Assembly (NCBI GenBank): GCA_036186865.1
Contig: AP025056.1
Span: forward strand, 30,983,496-31,047,495
Source of the DNA: Eustoma russellianum
Taxonomy: Eukaryota; Streptophyta; Magnoliopsida; Gentianales; Gentianaceae
Length of the DNA: 64,000 bases
Direction: 5' to 3'
Positions 21,047-31,895 of the stretch are shown here, one piece after another. The notes under the pieces were generated by a model. It ran no database searches, was not told where the DNA came from, and was given only the letters and a program-made list of their open reading frames with translations. Within the stretch, counting starts at the first letter, position 1; each line of letters begins with the position of its first letter. Position numbers and translations under genes: made by a program.

Positions 21047-22813
21047 AAGAGGATTCGTCCTCGAATCGAAAGGGTCATTAGTAAAAGGGGTGAGGTCAGC
21101 AACATTAAAAGTTGACGAAATGGAACCATACCTTTCAGGAAGATAAAAGATGTAGGCATTGTCACCTATACGTTTCAAAACTTTGAATGGTTCATCTCCT
21201 CTAGGGAACAATTTTGACTTTCGTTCATTGGGAAACCTTTCTTTGCAAAAATGTAACCACACCAAATCACCAGGTTCAAACACTACTCGTTTGTGATGTT
21301 TGTTAGCTCGTCTTTCATAAGCTTGGTTTTTCTTTTCCAGTTGTGTTTTAACGTGTCATGCAGTTTCTTTATCTTTTCCGCTTTTTGTTTACCATCAAGA
21401 CTTGAACGTTCATACACAGGAATAGGGATCAAATCAAGGGAAGACAAGGGGTTAAAACCATACACGATTTCAAATAGACTATGCAATGTACCGTGATGGA
21501 CACTCCTATTGTATGCAAATTCGATATATGGTAAACAATCTTTCTAATGTTTAAGATGTTTTTGCAAAATGGCACGCAAAAGCTGAGAGAGAGTACGATT
21601 AACTACTTCAGTTTGTCCATCAGTTTGTGGGTGAGCTGTGGTAGAAAACAACAATTGTGTACCAAGTTTAGCCCACAAAACACGCCAAAGATGACTCGGA
21701 AATTTCGTATCTCTATCACTTATAATTGTACGTGGCATGCCATGCAATCTCACAATTTCTTTAAAGAACAAATCAGCAACATGTGTGGCGTCATCAACTT
21801 TCCTACATGAAATGAAGTGTTCCATCTTTGAAAATCGATCGACCATAACATAAATGCTATCGCGCCCTCCTCGAGACCTAGGAAGTCCTAAAACAAAGTC
21901 CATGAAAATGTCAATCCAAGGGGAATCAGGGACGGGTAAGGGCGTGTAAAGGCCATGTGGTTGGGACTTGGATTTCGCTTGTTTGCAAATGATGCAACTA
22001 CCACATAACCTCTCGATGTCTATGCGCATGTGGGGTTAATAGAAATGTTCCTTAAGGGTTTCAAGGGTTTTGAACACTCCGAAATGACCCATTAACCCTC
22101 TCCCATGGGCTTCTCTAGTCAATGCTTCGCGTAGGGATGATTGGGGAACACACAACTTATGTTCTTTGAAAAGGTATCCCTCATGTATGTAGAATTTTCG
22201 TGCCTCTTTACATGCCTCGAAAATGGTGCCAAAATCATGGTCGTTGGGGTACAATTCCTTAAGTGATTCGAATCCTAAGAATCATGAGGATAATGTAGTC
22301 ACTAACGTGTATCTCCTAGAGAGGGCATCAACAACTATATTATCCTTTCCTTGTTTGTACTTAATCACGTAAGGAAATTGTTCTATGTACTCTACCCATT
22401 TGGCATGTCTGTTGTTCAACTTTCTCTGCCCTTTAAGTTACTTAAGGCTTTCGTGGTTAGTGTTTATCACAAACTCTTTAGGTTGAAGATAGTGTTGCCA
22501 AGTTTGTAGGGATCTCACGAGGGCATAAAGTTCCTTATCATAGGTAGAGTAATTCAATGCAGCACCTTTCAACTTCTCACTAAAGTAGGCTATGGGTTTC
22601 TTACCTTGGGTCAAAACTGCACCTTCCACTTGCATCACACTCAATTTCAAAAGTTTCATCAAAATTTTGTAACCTAAGTATGGATGCAGTGGTTAACCTA
22701 CGTTTAAGCTCATCAAATGCCTGTTGTTGTGCCTCTTCCCACCTAAAAGGCACATCTTTTTTCACAATTTCATTTAGGGGTGCAGCTATGGAAGAAAAAT
22801 CTTTGACAAATCG
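21047..22813 (-). pseudogene. pol: Ty3/gypsy pol remnant (end of RT, RNase H, integrase)
   Basis: Minus-strand pieces in order: RNase H (22438-22662, with YFSEKLKGA and YSTYDKELYALVR), integrase H2C2 zinc region (22036-22254), integrase core (21544-22029, with MDFVLGLP, VDRFSKMEHF, ISDRDTKF and QTDGQTEVVNR, so D, D and E are present), and integrase C terminus (about 21050-21486, ending TFNVADLTPF and DSRTNP). Stops and frameshifts separate the pieces. At 22813 the frame is broken by the TRIM. The RT core is missing. It probably continues the A-3 copy that resumes at 48076, with about 500 bp of RT lost. Confidence 0.88.
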
Positions 22814-23140
22814 TGATAAGGTTTTTTGGACCCCTAACTTTGCCCCAAAAGCTAGCTTGTAAGGGAAGGTTTGAACCCAACCTTATACACTAGTACAGGA
22901 TGCACTCCACGACCGATATGGGACGCATCATCCCACCCTCTTCAGGACCCGACTGCCTCAGTCAGCGATCTGCCGAACCCACAAGACACTGGCCTGATCG
23001 GAAGCCCAGAGCTCTGATACCAAATGATAAGGTTTTTTGGACCCCTAAGTTCGCCCCAAAAGCTAGCTTGTAAGGGAAGGTTTGAACCCAACCTTATACA
23101 CTAGTCCAGGATGCACTCCGCGGCCGATGTGGGACGCACA
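22814..23140 (-). mobile_element. TRIM (terminal-repeat retrotransposon in miniature)
   Basis: Two direct repeats of about 117 bp (22814-22930 and 23025-23140) flank 94 bp. Next to the right repeat is the complement of the primer site TGGTATCAGAGC (23011-23022). Next to the left one is the complement of a purine tract (GAAGAGGGTGGGA). The minus-strand LTR starts TGATGCGTCCCA and ends CTTATCA. It has no coding capacity and depends on other elements for mobility. The right LTR lacks one base of its end, and no target duplication is visible. No 5S-like sequence is seen, so it is not a Cassandra element. Confidence 0.88.
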
Positions 23141-23939
23141 TGATGCGTGCAAGACGTGGACTCCAACAATTCCACCTTCCAAACGTCCTTCACAAAGGGT
23201 TAGGCACAAGGAAGATGACTTCCCCTTGCTTCCTTAGTGATAAAAACGTATGGAGCAATGAGCAAGACCAACACTTCAATATGGTCGTTGATCAGGCAAA
23301 CCAGTACGGCCCTCCTGGACGGCACCTTTAAGCAATGGCAACACCTTCAAAATGCTCAATTTTGAAGGATCTTAACTTAGGTTTTTAATGCAAAACCAAG
23401 AAAACAAAGTCTCACAATAAGTGAAGAAAATATCAAGAAATTTTATTCTTACGCCCAAAAGGCTCTATTTATAGGCTGAAAATGTCGTCCTATCAGCCTT
23501 AAGATGTCTAGAAATTATTTCAAAATAAAGCTAGCTAACAAATGTTTAAATTTGAAATTTGCTAGAAATTCAAAACTAAGATAATTCTAGCAAAAGTTGA
23601 AATGCTTGCAAGATCCCATTCTCTCCATGTTCAGCCGTGTATGAGAGTCAAATAATGTCTTGGAGGAGCTGATTTGATGAGTAGGATATGCTTGAACTTG
23701 AATTCAAAAGATTATTGAAGTTTGAATTTGAATTGAGGTTGATCTTGAATTCAAACTTGGACTCAATTTGAATTGTGTTCAAGCTCTCCAAGCTGTCGTA
23801 TTCCTTGGATGATGAAGTGTAGAAAATCTGATTTTGATGATGATAAGATGGTTGGACTTGAATTCAAAAGATGGTTGAAGTTTGAATTCAAATTGAGTTT
23901 GAATTTGAATTCAAACTTGGATTCAATTTGAATTGGAAT
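23141..23939 (-). repeat. Truncated family A LTR (3' part)
   Basis: Plus strand starts TGATGCGTGCAAG, contains a TATA box (TATTTATA, 23466-23473) and TTGAATTCAA blocks, and stops at the A-1 start. About 630 bp of LTR is missing and is not found on the far side of A-1. Confidence 0.82.
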
Positions 23940-25369
23940 TGATGAGGATCGGGGATCCCATCAAGAGGTCACGGGTCCTATGACAAGAAGGAGGGCTAGA
24001 GAACTTGGAAATCAAGTTGGAACCTTCTTGTACAAGCATGTTCAAGATGAACCTAAGGCTCATTGGGTTCATCTCATGGAACCTACATTGTGAACGTGTT
24101 CTCCCACCCCCCCCCAAAACGTGTGTTCTTTCTTTTTGAATTTTGTCTTGTTTTCTTGTGATCCTTGTTTTATGTGTTTGCCTTGTAGGTAAGTAGGTGC
24201 ATGCAAATTCTAAATCAAATGGAGGTCCAAAATGGATTAAAGGCGTGTGTTTCAAAAAGGGAGACAAAAGGAATGTTGTCTTGAGAGGAATGATTGTCTC
24301 CACAAAGACAAGTTCAAATGTGTCCAAGATGAAATTCCTTTTTCAAAATTAGGTCAAAATATCTCCATCCACCAAAGGAAGGGCCGGCCGCATGGAGTTC
24401 AAAAAGGAAGATCAACCTGAATTTAAATTTGGACTCAAATTCAGCCACGATTTAAATTTCAAGTTCCAACCAATTTGATGCTCAAATTTCAAGACATAAG
24501 ATAAAGATTTCAGCCATCCTTGAAGACAATCACACGCCAATCTTGAAGCAAGAATGAGGATAGATCACAGATCAAATTTGAATCCAAGTTTGAATTCAAA
24601 TTCAAACTCAATTTGAATTCAATCTTCAACCAACATTTGAATTCAATTCCAACCACTTTATCATCATCAAATCAGGTCTCCAACAACCTCATGAGTCATC
24701 AAAAACGCCAAGAAGATATGGGGAAGGATAGATCAACAACCAATTCAAGTGCACTCAAATTCAAACTCGAATTGAATTCAAACTTCACCCAACTTTTGAA
24801 TTCAACTTTAACCACATCCTACTCATCAAATCAGCTTCTCCAAGGCCTCATTTGATCATCATACACGTCTGGATATGTGAAGATGGCATCCTACAATCAA
24901 TTCAAATTTTAGCTAGGATTTGTTTTATTTTTGAATTCAAACAATTTTCAATTTTTAAACACTTTTTAGCAAGTTTATTTGAAATCATTTTAAGGCTGAA
25001 AGTGATGAGTATTCATCCTATAAATAGAGCCCTTGGGGCGGCTAAGAGGACAACTTTGATGAAATAAAATCCTTGATATTTCCTTCACTTTGTGTGAGAC
25101 TTTGTTTTCTTGGTTTTGCATTAAAAACCCAAGTTAAGATCCTTCAAAGTTGAGCATTTTGAAGGTGTTGCTATTGCTAAAAGGTGCCGTCCAGGAGGGC
25201 CGTATTGGTTTGCCTGATCAACGACAATCTTGAAGTGTTGGTCTTGCTCATTTGATTCACACGTTTTTATCACTAAGGAAGCAAGGGGAAGTCTTCTTCC
25301 TTGTGCCTAACCCTTTGTGAAGGACGTTTGGGAGGTGGAATTGTTAGAGCCCACGAGTTGCATGCATCA
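23940..25369 (+). repeat. 5' LTR of A-1
   Basis: 1430 bp, TGATGAGGATCGG ... GTTGCATGCATCA. It includes a dense array of TTGAATTCAA-type palindromes (about 24570-24810) and a TATA box. Confidence 0.93.
25019..25026 (+). promoter_or_regulatory. TATA box of the A-1 5' LTR
   Basis: TATAAATA; the same motif occurs in A-2 at 60169-60176 and, on the minus strand, at 6876-6883 and 23466-23473. Confidence 0.7.
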
Positions 25370-25372
25370 AAT

Positions 25373-25384
25373 TGGTATCAGAGA
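25373..25384 (+). other. Primer binding site of A-1
   Basis: TGGTATCAGAGA, three bases after the LTR. It matches tRNA-iMet except at the last base. The same variant occurs in A-3 (63986-63997). Confidence 0.85.
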
Positions 25385-25815
25385 CAGGTTACTCTATTCC
25401 ACCATTTATCATTTCCTTTTCGTTTGAGTCTAGTCATTCAAGTTCAGTTGTGTCCTTCTTCTACCCCTCATTCTACACGCCATTTTTGTTTATCATTCAT
25501 ACAAAAAAACGTCCAAAAAAAACATTGCTTTGAGTCTTTGCATTTTGCTGCACTTTGCTTTTCATCATTCAAGTGTCACCTCTTTTATTTCCTTTTGGCG
25601 TCACATCTGATTTTTAGTCTTTCAAACTTGAACAAATTAGGGTTTGTTGCATCTTAGGTCATATTCAGCCTTCTTTTAAACAATCCAACCATCAGCCTAT
25701 AAAGCTACCTCGGTTTCAAATCATCTTGTTGCTACCAAAGCTTTTAGTTAGTGATGATTGTATGCATCTTGTGATTCGCATTGTGATTGATTTCATGATT
25801 TAAGTCAAGTAGTCA
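25385..25815 (+). other. Leader of A-1, first part
   Basis: Non-coding. It matches the A-3 leader near the window end in the opposite orientation. It holds the intact, empty counterpart of the solo LTR site in A-3 (CTTTTAGTTAG, near 25740). Cut at 25815 by B-2. Confidence 0.8.
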
Positions 25816-26300
25816 TGATGAGCCCACGATGGGGTCAACGCAACATATTTTCATGTATCATTTATTGTCATATGTTAGTTCTGTAAGACATGGCATATCA
25901 CTGTTAACTCCGCACACACTAGTGCTACTTCTTATGTCTTATAGTCTTAACTAACCCTTAGGACATGTCATATATGTTGTGTATCTTGTGTTTGTTGCTT
26001 GGTGTCTTTGAAGATAGGTCAAAGAGAGCTTTACATTGAAGAAACATGTTATACATATATTTAGTTGTTCTTTTTAATATTGTTGGTTGGTTAACCTTGT
26101 TTTAGGATAGTTTGTGTTGTATTATTGCCTTGTCTTTCAGGTACACGTACATAGCTTGGAAATGCAATTAGAATCTGAATTTTTGTCCAAGAAAAGAGGT
26201 GAAATGCAAGTAGCTTACAAGCAAGGTGGTGACAAGCACTCATGTCTAAATCAGATTTGTTTCTCCACGTTAAGAATGGATGAAACAAGCTGCTCACATC

Positions 26301-26625
26301 ATTAGCCAATAAGAAGGAGTCTTGCAAATGTACAAACCAATCAAAAACAAGTGAAGGAAAGCAAGCAAGCTGCACAACAAAAGATCCAATCAAAAAACCA
26401 TGAGGAATTCGGCTGGTTGAAGGCATAATTGAGTTGAATATTCAAAGCCTCAAATACAACCAATCAAAGGCATTTCTAAGCAAGCTGCTCAATACATTAT
26501 CCAATCAAAACTTTGGCTGAAAATCAAGCATGGAAGAAACGTTAAATCCTTAGAAAATTCAAAGCCAACTTGCAACCAATCAAAAGGCCATTCCAAAGCA
26601 AGCTGCTCCATGTATTAACCAATCA
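26301..26625 (+). promoter_or_regulatory. CCAAT-box array in the B-2 5' LTR
   Basis: GCCAATAAG, then CCAATCAAA at about 26334, 26384, 26457, 26500, 26577 and 26620, often next to AGCAAGCTGCTC. CCAAT is the NF-Y target. The series is kept in all family B LTRs. Enhancer activity is inference. Confidence 0.55.
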
Positions 26626-26772
26626 AATTGATCAAGAAAAAGGCTGGAAAACAGGATGGAGAGCATGGCAAGCAACCAGATTCTTGGAGCCAAAGTTGTT
26701 CAAAAACAAGCACCTTATTTTTAGTCTTGTACTTTGTACTTTAAACCTTGTACTCTTGTAATTTTCGTTTTG

Positions 26773-26780
26773 TATAAATA
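26773..26780 (+). promoter_or_regulatory. TATA box of the B-2 5' LTR
   Basis: TATAAATA about 150 bp after the CCAAT array; also at 31520-31527 and in B-3 at 51641-51648. Confidence 0.7.
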
Positions 26781-27150
26781 GCATAGGAATCAGATTGTAA
26801 ACACAACACAATTTCATATATACATTTCAATCAAAACTTCCTTTAAGGAATTCTCAACTTTTTAGTTGAAGTTTAAGACCACTTAACGGTTTTCTTCCAA
26901 GTTCATAGCCTAGAACTTGTTAGTATTCACTTCATTTTTGGTTTACAGCATCTTAGGGTCTCAATGAGGTTTTAGATGTGTTGGAATGCCAAGGAGGAAG
27001 AGGTGTTGGCATAAATTGAGCCAAGAACAAACGGTTACAGTTCAAGGGGTGTCATCGGGATGTTCTTTGCCATAGTCGAGGTTCAAATCAGTTTGGAGTA
27101 GAAGACAAAGTCCTTGGAACGTTTTTCTAGCCTACATTTGGCTCATCAAT

Positions 27151-27162
27151 TGGTATCAGAGC
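27151..27162 (+). other. Primer binding site of B-2 (tRNA-iMet)
   Basis: TGGTATCAGAGC, two bases after the 5' LTR. Confidence 0.9.
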
Positions 27163-29116
27163 GTAGGTTAGTCTTCTATTCATGTTTACATTGCTTAAAC
27201 TTGCATATGCATGATGCTGCCCAAAACCGTTTAGTAAACTGTTTTGTTGTTCAATTAGATTCTGTTTGTTTAGGTAGTTAGTTTATGTTTTGAAGTGTTT
27301 ATTAGATTGTTTACAATAGTTTGGTAACTTAGTTTTTAGTAGCAAAAACCGAAACACCACAAAAAGAACATAGACTAGACTTAAGTGTGATAGAATCCCT
27401 TTGTGTAGTTTAGATTAAAACCGTGTGTGAAACTGATTGTTCTTGTTCAATCTAGCTTAGATAATGATCATTAGACCCTAATCTAGAAGTTTAAATGGTA
27501 GTTTAGATAAGTCCTTAAAATAGAAAACTTGAACGCAAAAATAGATTAGTTGATAGTTTAGTTGTAATCAAGTTGTTAAATTCTGTTTTTAGTAGTTGTG
27601 TGCAAACTGTTTAAACGTTTTAGTTGCTGCCTTATTTAGCTTGGTTAGACTAGTTTACAACATAGTTAAAAGGTTTAGTTGGTTGTTTAGTTAGCACAAG
27701 CAAATCCGAAAACTAAGAACAAAAAAGGGTAGTTTTGGTTAGCTATGTATGCTGCCTAGTCTCTAGTTGGTACACGTTTGTTGTGTTGAATACATAAACA
27801 CTTGCATCTAGTATCATCTAGCTTAGAAACTGATTTCATCATACAAACGAAAACCAACACAAAAACAAGTAGAATAGATAATTTAAAAACAAAACAAAAC
27901 AAGTTAGTTAGTTTGCATCAAAACTGATTTCCATTAGTGTTATAGTAATCAGCCCTTATAAATTGCATTTAGAAACAACTAAGTTGCATTTAGCTATCTT
28001 AAGATTAGTTAGATCATTTGCATCAAAAACAGAAAAAAAAAAACCGAAACAATTTAGTTTAAACTTGATTAAAACTTTGAATGCTATTTGTTTAAACTTG
28101 TTGAATTTGATTTCACCACCCCCGTTACACCTTAAGTCATTGTTTGGTACAAACTTGATTGAATCTTTTAATTGAAACATTATTGACTTGAGATTTGTTA
28201 AAAGTGAAGTAAATTTGTAAGAAACAAGATTTGATTTCAAATTTTAACGTTGGCTTTACATTTATCTTTACTTGGGATTGATTCAATTGTTTAAAGACTT
28301 TATTGGGCTTACGTTCTTACTTAGGATCACTTTGTCTATATTTATCCCTACACTGTTAAATTGCCGACCCTGTTATCATCTTGTTGTCTTTACACTTCTT
28401 CAACTTACATTGAACTTTCATCTATATTTGGTTGTTAAATTTGTGAAGCAGTTTTCATATCATTAGTGTTCTTCCGTGTTATTCAAAGAACGTTTCACAA
28501 AAGCCACACCAAAACTTGTGCAAGTAAAACCAAAGAAAAAGAAGCCGTGAGCAATGTCTCATAAAGGCAAGTGTGCAGTAGACTCACAAAACAGACAAAG
28601 CCAATCCAAAGGAAAATAATTAGGCTTGTTTGTGAAAGAAACTGAGAGAAAAGTCATTTTAACGTCAAAAAGCAAGAGACAAGACGTATGAGTGATTTGC
28701 ACAAGAAGTGAGATATAGCCATCCAAAGTTCACAAAAGGTGAATTGTGCAAAACCAAAAGCAAATACCTACACCAAAAGTGTTGACTGTTGTAAAAGGTT
28801 CCTCGAACAAACCCTTGTTGAACACTTGTGTGTATGTACTGTCTTTCACTTTATTTACAATTGAATGTGCATTAAAGTTTAAAGTAAGTTAAAGGATTGT
28901 TCTGTACAAACCCTTAGCTTTCTTTGATTCAGCCAAAAACATCACTTGACTCTATTTTTCTTTGAATCTTAGATAGTCCAAGATTGTTGTATATTCAATT
29001 GTCAATTTGAAGTAGAAATTTATGTTTTGTTAAAGTTATAGTTTGATCTTACTTGCTTGTATTCTGACTTATTTATCTCATTGTTTTACCATCTTGGTTG
29101 ATTGTTTTGATTAAAC
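27163..29116 (+). other. Non-coding leader of B-2
   Basis: About 1.95 kb, AT-rich, no supported ORF. The first ~900 bp resemble the B-1 and B-3 leaders. The part from about 28030 to 28900 diverges more. Confidence 0.7.
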
Positions 29117-30412
29117 ATGATTCTAAAAACCATTTGGGGAGTTGAATGCCATAGGAGAGACTATGATGAACTGGAAAAACGTATGAACTCCTTTGGTCGT
29201 ACGAATGGTTTATGGGTTGGATATTGGGAATGTAAAACTCCTAAATATCAAACTCTTTCTCAGTGCAATAAAGACGTTAGTGCATATTACAATGAAATGC
29301 TTGATGATTTGTACTATGCTTATGTTGAAGAACATGAGGAATTAAGCATGATTAGGTTCTTTGCTGGATTAGATAAAGAGATCGCTGATTGCATGTTGTC
29401 TAAAAAATTCTCATCACTTTATGACATGTATAAAAAGGCAAAGATTGTTCAATCAAACCTAATCCCATGGCAAGTTAATCAAAACTATGGGTATGAACTG
29501 AACTCTTGTGATTCTGAAAATGACAAACCAAATCTAGTTAAGTTAAGCAATTTGAGTCAGACTATGGGTAATATTGAAAATGCATTGCTTCAACTTAGAG
29601 ACATGGTGCAAGTATTGATAGAATCTGAAAAGAACAAAGACTTGCAATCTGACATTTCTGTGAATGATGGTTTGTATGAAATTAGCCCCAACATGCCTGA
29701 AACTGGAACTCCTTTATCTGAATTGCATGTTCAACCTTGTGTACTGTCTGAAGAAGACCCTTCACTTGATTGTGTTGGTGATTTCCAAAGTGTTAGTCGT
29801 TTTCTTATAGATGATGTTAATTGTGATAACACTTTGTCTGAAAATGATTTACATTGTGACATGAATATAAATGAAATCCCTGTGCATGATCTGCATTCTG
29901 CTGAGATGCTTGTTTCTGGGTTACAATCTGAATTACATCCTGTACATTTCATTGATGACATTGATGTAAGTAATTCTGTTGAGAATGACATTGATAAACT
30001 AGATTCTTATGATTTGATGTTAGCTGAACTAGATTGTCTACTTGATGTAGAGCTTGATCATGATGTCATTATTGAAATAGATTCAGCTACAAATGAACAT
30101 AAATCCTTGGATGAACTAGTTAATGAATTGAATGACATATTTAGTATAGATGAAGATTCTATTTCTGAAATATCTATTTCATCTCATCTTGTTGAATGTC
30201 TGCCTGTTGTCATCTCAATTGATACATCTTGTCTAAATATTGCACATGTCTGTAAGATTTGTACATTTAGTGTTAACATGTTGCAATATGCTTTTTGGAT
30301 GTTGTTTTATCTGTTAGGATGTATGTGTTCTAAAATTTTTGTTATCATATTGTTAATACATCCTAAACATTTTAGAAAGCGTGTACACACCTTATTCTTT
30401 CTTCAAAGATAA
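29117..30412 (+). CDS. Gag-like ORF of family B, second intact copy
   Basis: 431 codons, the same length and architecture as the B-1 ORF: gag-core-like N terminus (DVSAYYNEMLDD, EELSMIRFFAGLDKEIAD), acidic D/E/S/H-rich middle, hydrophobic segment near residues 385-415, and HPKHFRKR near the end. About 39 residue differences from B-1 by eye and no indel. The frame survived even though the LTRs of this copy have diverged. The start is the first ATG after a leader with no competing frame. Function is inferred only from gag similarity. Confidence 0.8.
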   Translation: MILKTIWGVECHRRDYDELEKRMNSFGRTNGLWVGYWECKTPKYQTLSQCNKDVSAYYNEMLDDLYYAYVEEHEELSMIRFFAGLDKEIADCMLSKKFSSLYDMYKKAKIVQSNLIPWQVNQNYGYELNSCDSENDKPNLVKLSNLSQTMGNIENALLQLRDMVQVLIESEKNKDLQSDISVNDGLYEISPNMPETGTPLSELHVQPCVLSEEDPSLDCVGDFQSVSRFLIDDVNCDNTLSENDLHCDMNINEIPVHDLHSAEMLVSGLQSELHPVHFIDDIDVSNSVENDIDKLDSYDLMLAELDCLLDVELDHDVIIEIDSATNEHKSLDELVNELNDIFSIDEDSISEISISSHLVECLPVVISIDTSCLNIAHVCKICTFSVNMLQYAFWMLFYLLGCMCSKIFVIILLIHPKHFRKRVHTLFFLQR

Positions 30413-30551
30413 GGATGCACCAAGGTATTTCACCTTCACCATTTGTATTATCATGTTCCTATTTGGTTATGGTGTAGTTGAGCATACGTGTACATCCTAA
30501 ACCCCTATCCCTTATTCTATCCATGTTGAGATTCGAGGACGAATCATTTTC

Positions 30552-30564
30552 AAGAGGGAGGGAA
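30552..30564 (+). other. Polypurine tract of B-2
   Basis: AAGAGGGAGGGAA directly before the 3' LTR, after the ATTCGAGGACGAAT tail. Confidence 0.85.
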
Positions 30565-31895
30565 TGATGAGCCCACGATGGGGTCAACGCAACATATTTT
30601 CATGTATCATTTATTGTCACATGTTAGTTCTGTAAGACATGGCATATCACTGTTAACTCCGCACACACTAGTGCTACTTCTTATGTCTTATAGTCTTAAC
30701 TAACCCTTAGGACATGTCATATATGTTGTGTATCTTGTGTTTGTTGCTTGGTGTCTTTGAAGATAGGTCAAAGAGAGCTTTACATTGAAGAAGCATGTTG
30801 TACATATCTTTAGTTGTTCTTTTTAATATTGTTGGTTGGTTAACCTTGTTTTAGGATAGTTTGTGTTGTATTATTGCCTTGTCTTTCAGGTACACGTACA
30901 TAGCTTGGAAATGCAATTAGAATCTGAATTTTTGTCCAAGCAAAGAGGTGAAATGCAAGTAGCTTACAAGCAAGGTGGTGACAAGCACTCATGTCTAAAT
31001 CAGATTTGTTCTTCACGTTAAGAATGGATGAAACAAGCTGCTCACATCATTAGCCAATAAGAAGGAATCTTGCAAATGCACAAACCAATCAAAAACAAGT
31101 GAAGGAAAGCAAGCAAGCTGTACAACAAAAGATCCAATCAAAAAACCATGAGGAATTCTGCTGGTTGAAGGCATAATTGAGTTGAATATTCAAAGCCTCA
31201 AATACAACCAATCAAAGGCATTTCTAAGCAAGCTGCTTAATACATTATCCAATCAAAACTTTGGCTGAAAATCAAGCATGGAAGAAACGTTAAATCCTTT
31301 GAAAATTCAAAGCCAACTTGCAACCAATCAAAAGGCCATTCCAAAGCAAGCTGCTCCATGTATTAACCAATCAAATTGATCAAGAAAAAGGCTGGAAAAC
31401 AGGATGGAGAGCACGGCAAGCAACCAGATTCTTGGAGCCAAAGTTGTTCAAAATAAGCACCTTATTTTTAGTCTTGTACTTTGTACTTTAAACCTTGTAC
31501 TCTTGTAATTTTCGTTTTGTATAAATAGCATAGGAATCAGATTGTAAACACAACACAATTTCATATATACATTTCAATCAAAACTTCCTTTAAGGAATTC
31601 TCAACTTTCTAGTTGAAGTTTAAGACCACTTAACGGTTTTCTTCCAAGTTCATAGCCTAGAACTTGTTAGTATTCACTTCATTTTTGGTTTACAGCATCT
31701 TAGGGTCTCAATAAGGTTTTAGATGTGTTGGAATGCCAAGGAGGAAGAGGTGTTGGCATAAATTGAGCCAAGAACAAACGGTTACAGTTCAAGGGGTGTC
31801 ATTGGGGTGTTCTTTGCCATAGCCGAGGTTCAAATCAGTTTGGAGTAGAAGACAAAGTCCTTGGAACGTTTTTCTAGCCTACATTTGGCTCATCA
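30565..31895 (+). repeat. 3' LTR of B-2
   Basis: 1331 bp, same ends as the 5' LTR. Confidence 0.94.

Larger units (their letters stand above)
25816..27148 (+). repeat. 5' LTR of B-2
   Basis: 1333 bp, TGATGAGCCCACGATGGGG ... TTTGGCTCATCA. Seven CCAAT boxes lie in about 320 bp (26301-26625), upstream of a TATA box. Confidence 0.94.
25816..31895 (+). mobile_element. B-2: complete family B element inserted in the A-1 leader
   Basis: LTRs at 25816-27148 (1333 bp) and 30565-31895 (1331 bp), primer site at 27151, ORF at 29117-30412, purine tract at 30552-30564. The target duplication AGTCA is at 25811-25815 and 31896-31900. The empty site survives in A-3 (TGACT, 62112-62116). The LTRs differ at about 18 places by eye, so this copy is older than B-1 or B-3. 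Confidence 0.95.

Noticed and set aside
22814..23140. Cassandra-type element with 5S rRNA promoter
   Set aside because: The LTRs contain no sequence resembling 5S box A or C, so an ordinary TRIM fits better.
26135..26155. Splice acceptor (TGTCTTTCAGGTAC) in the B-2 LTR
   Set aside because: It lies upstream of the TATA box in U3, so in the 5' LTR it is not transcribed. Use in the 3' LTR has no support.
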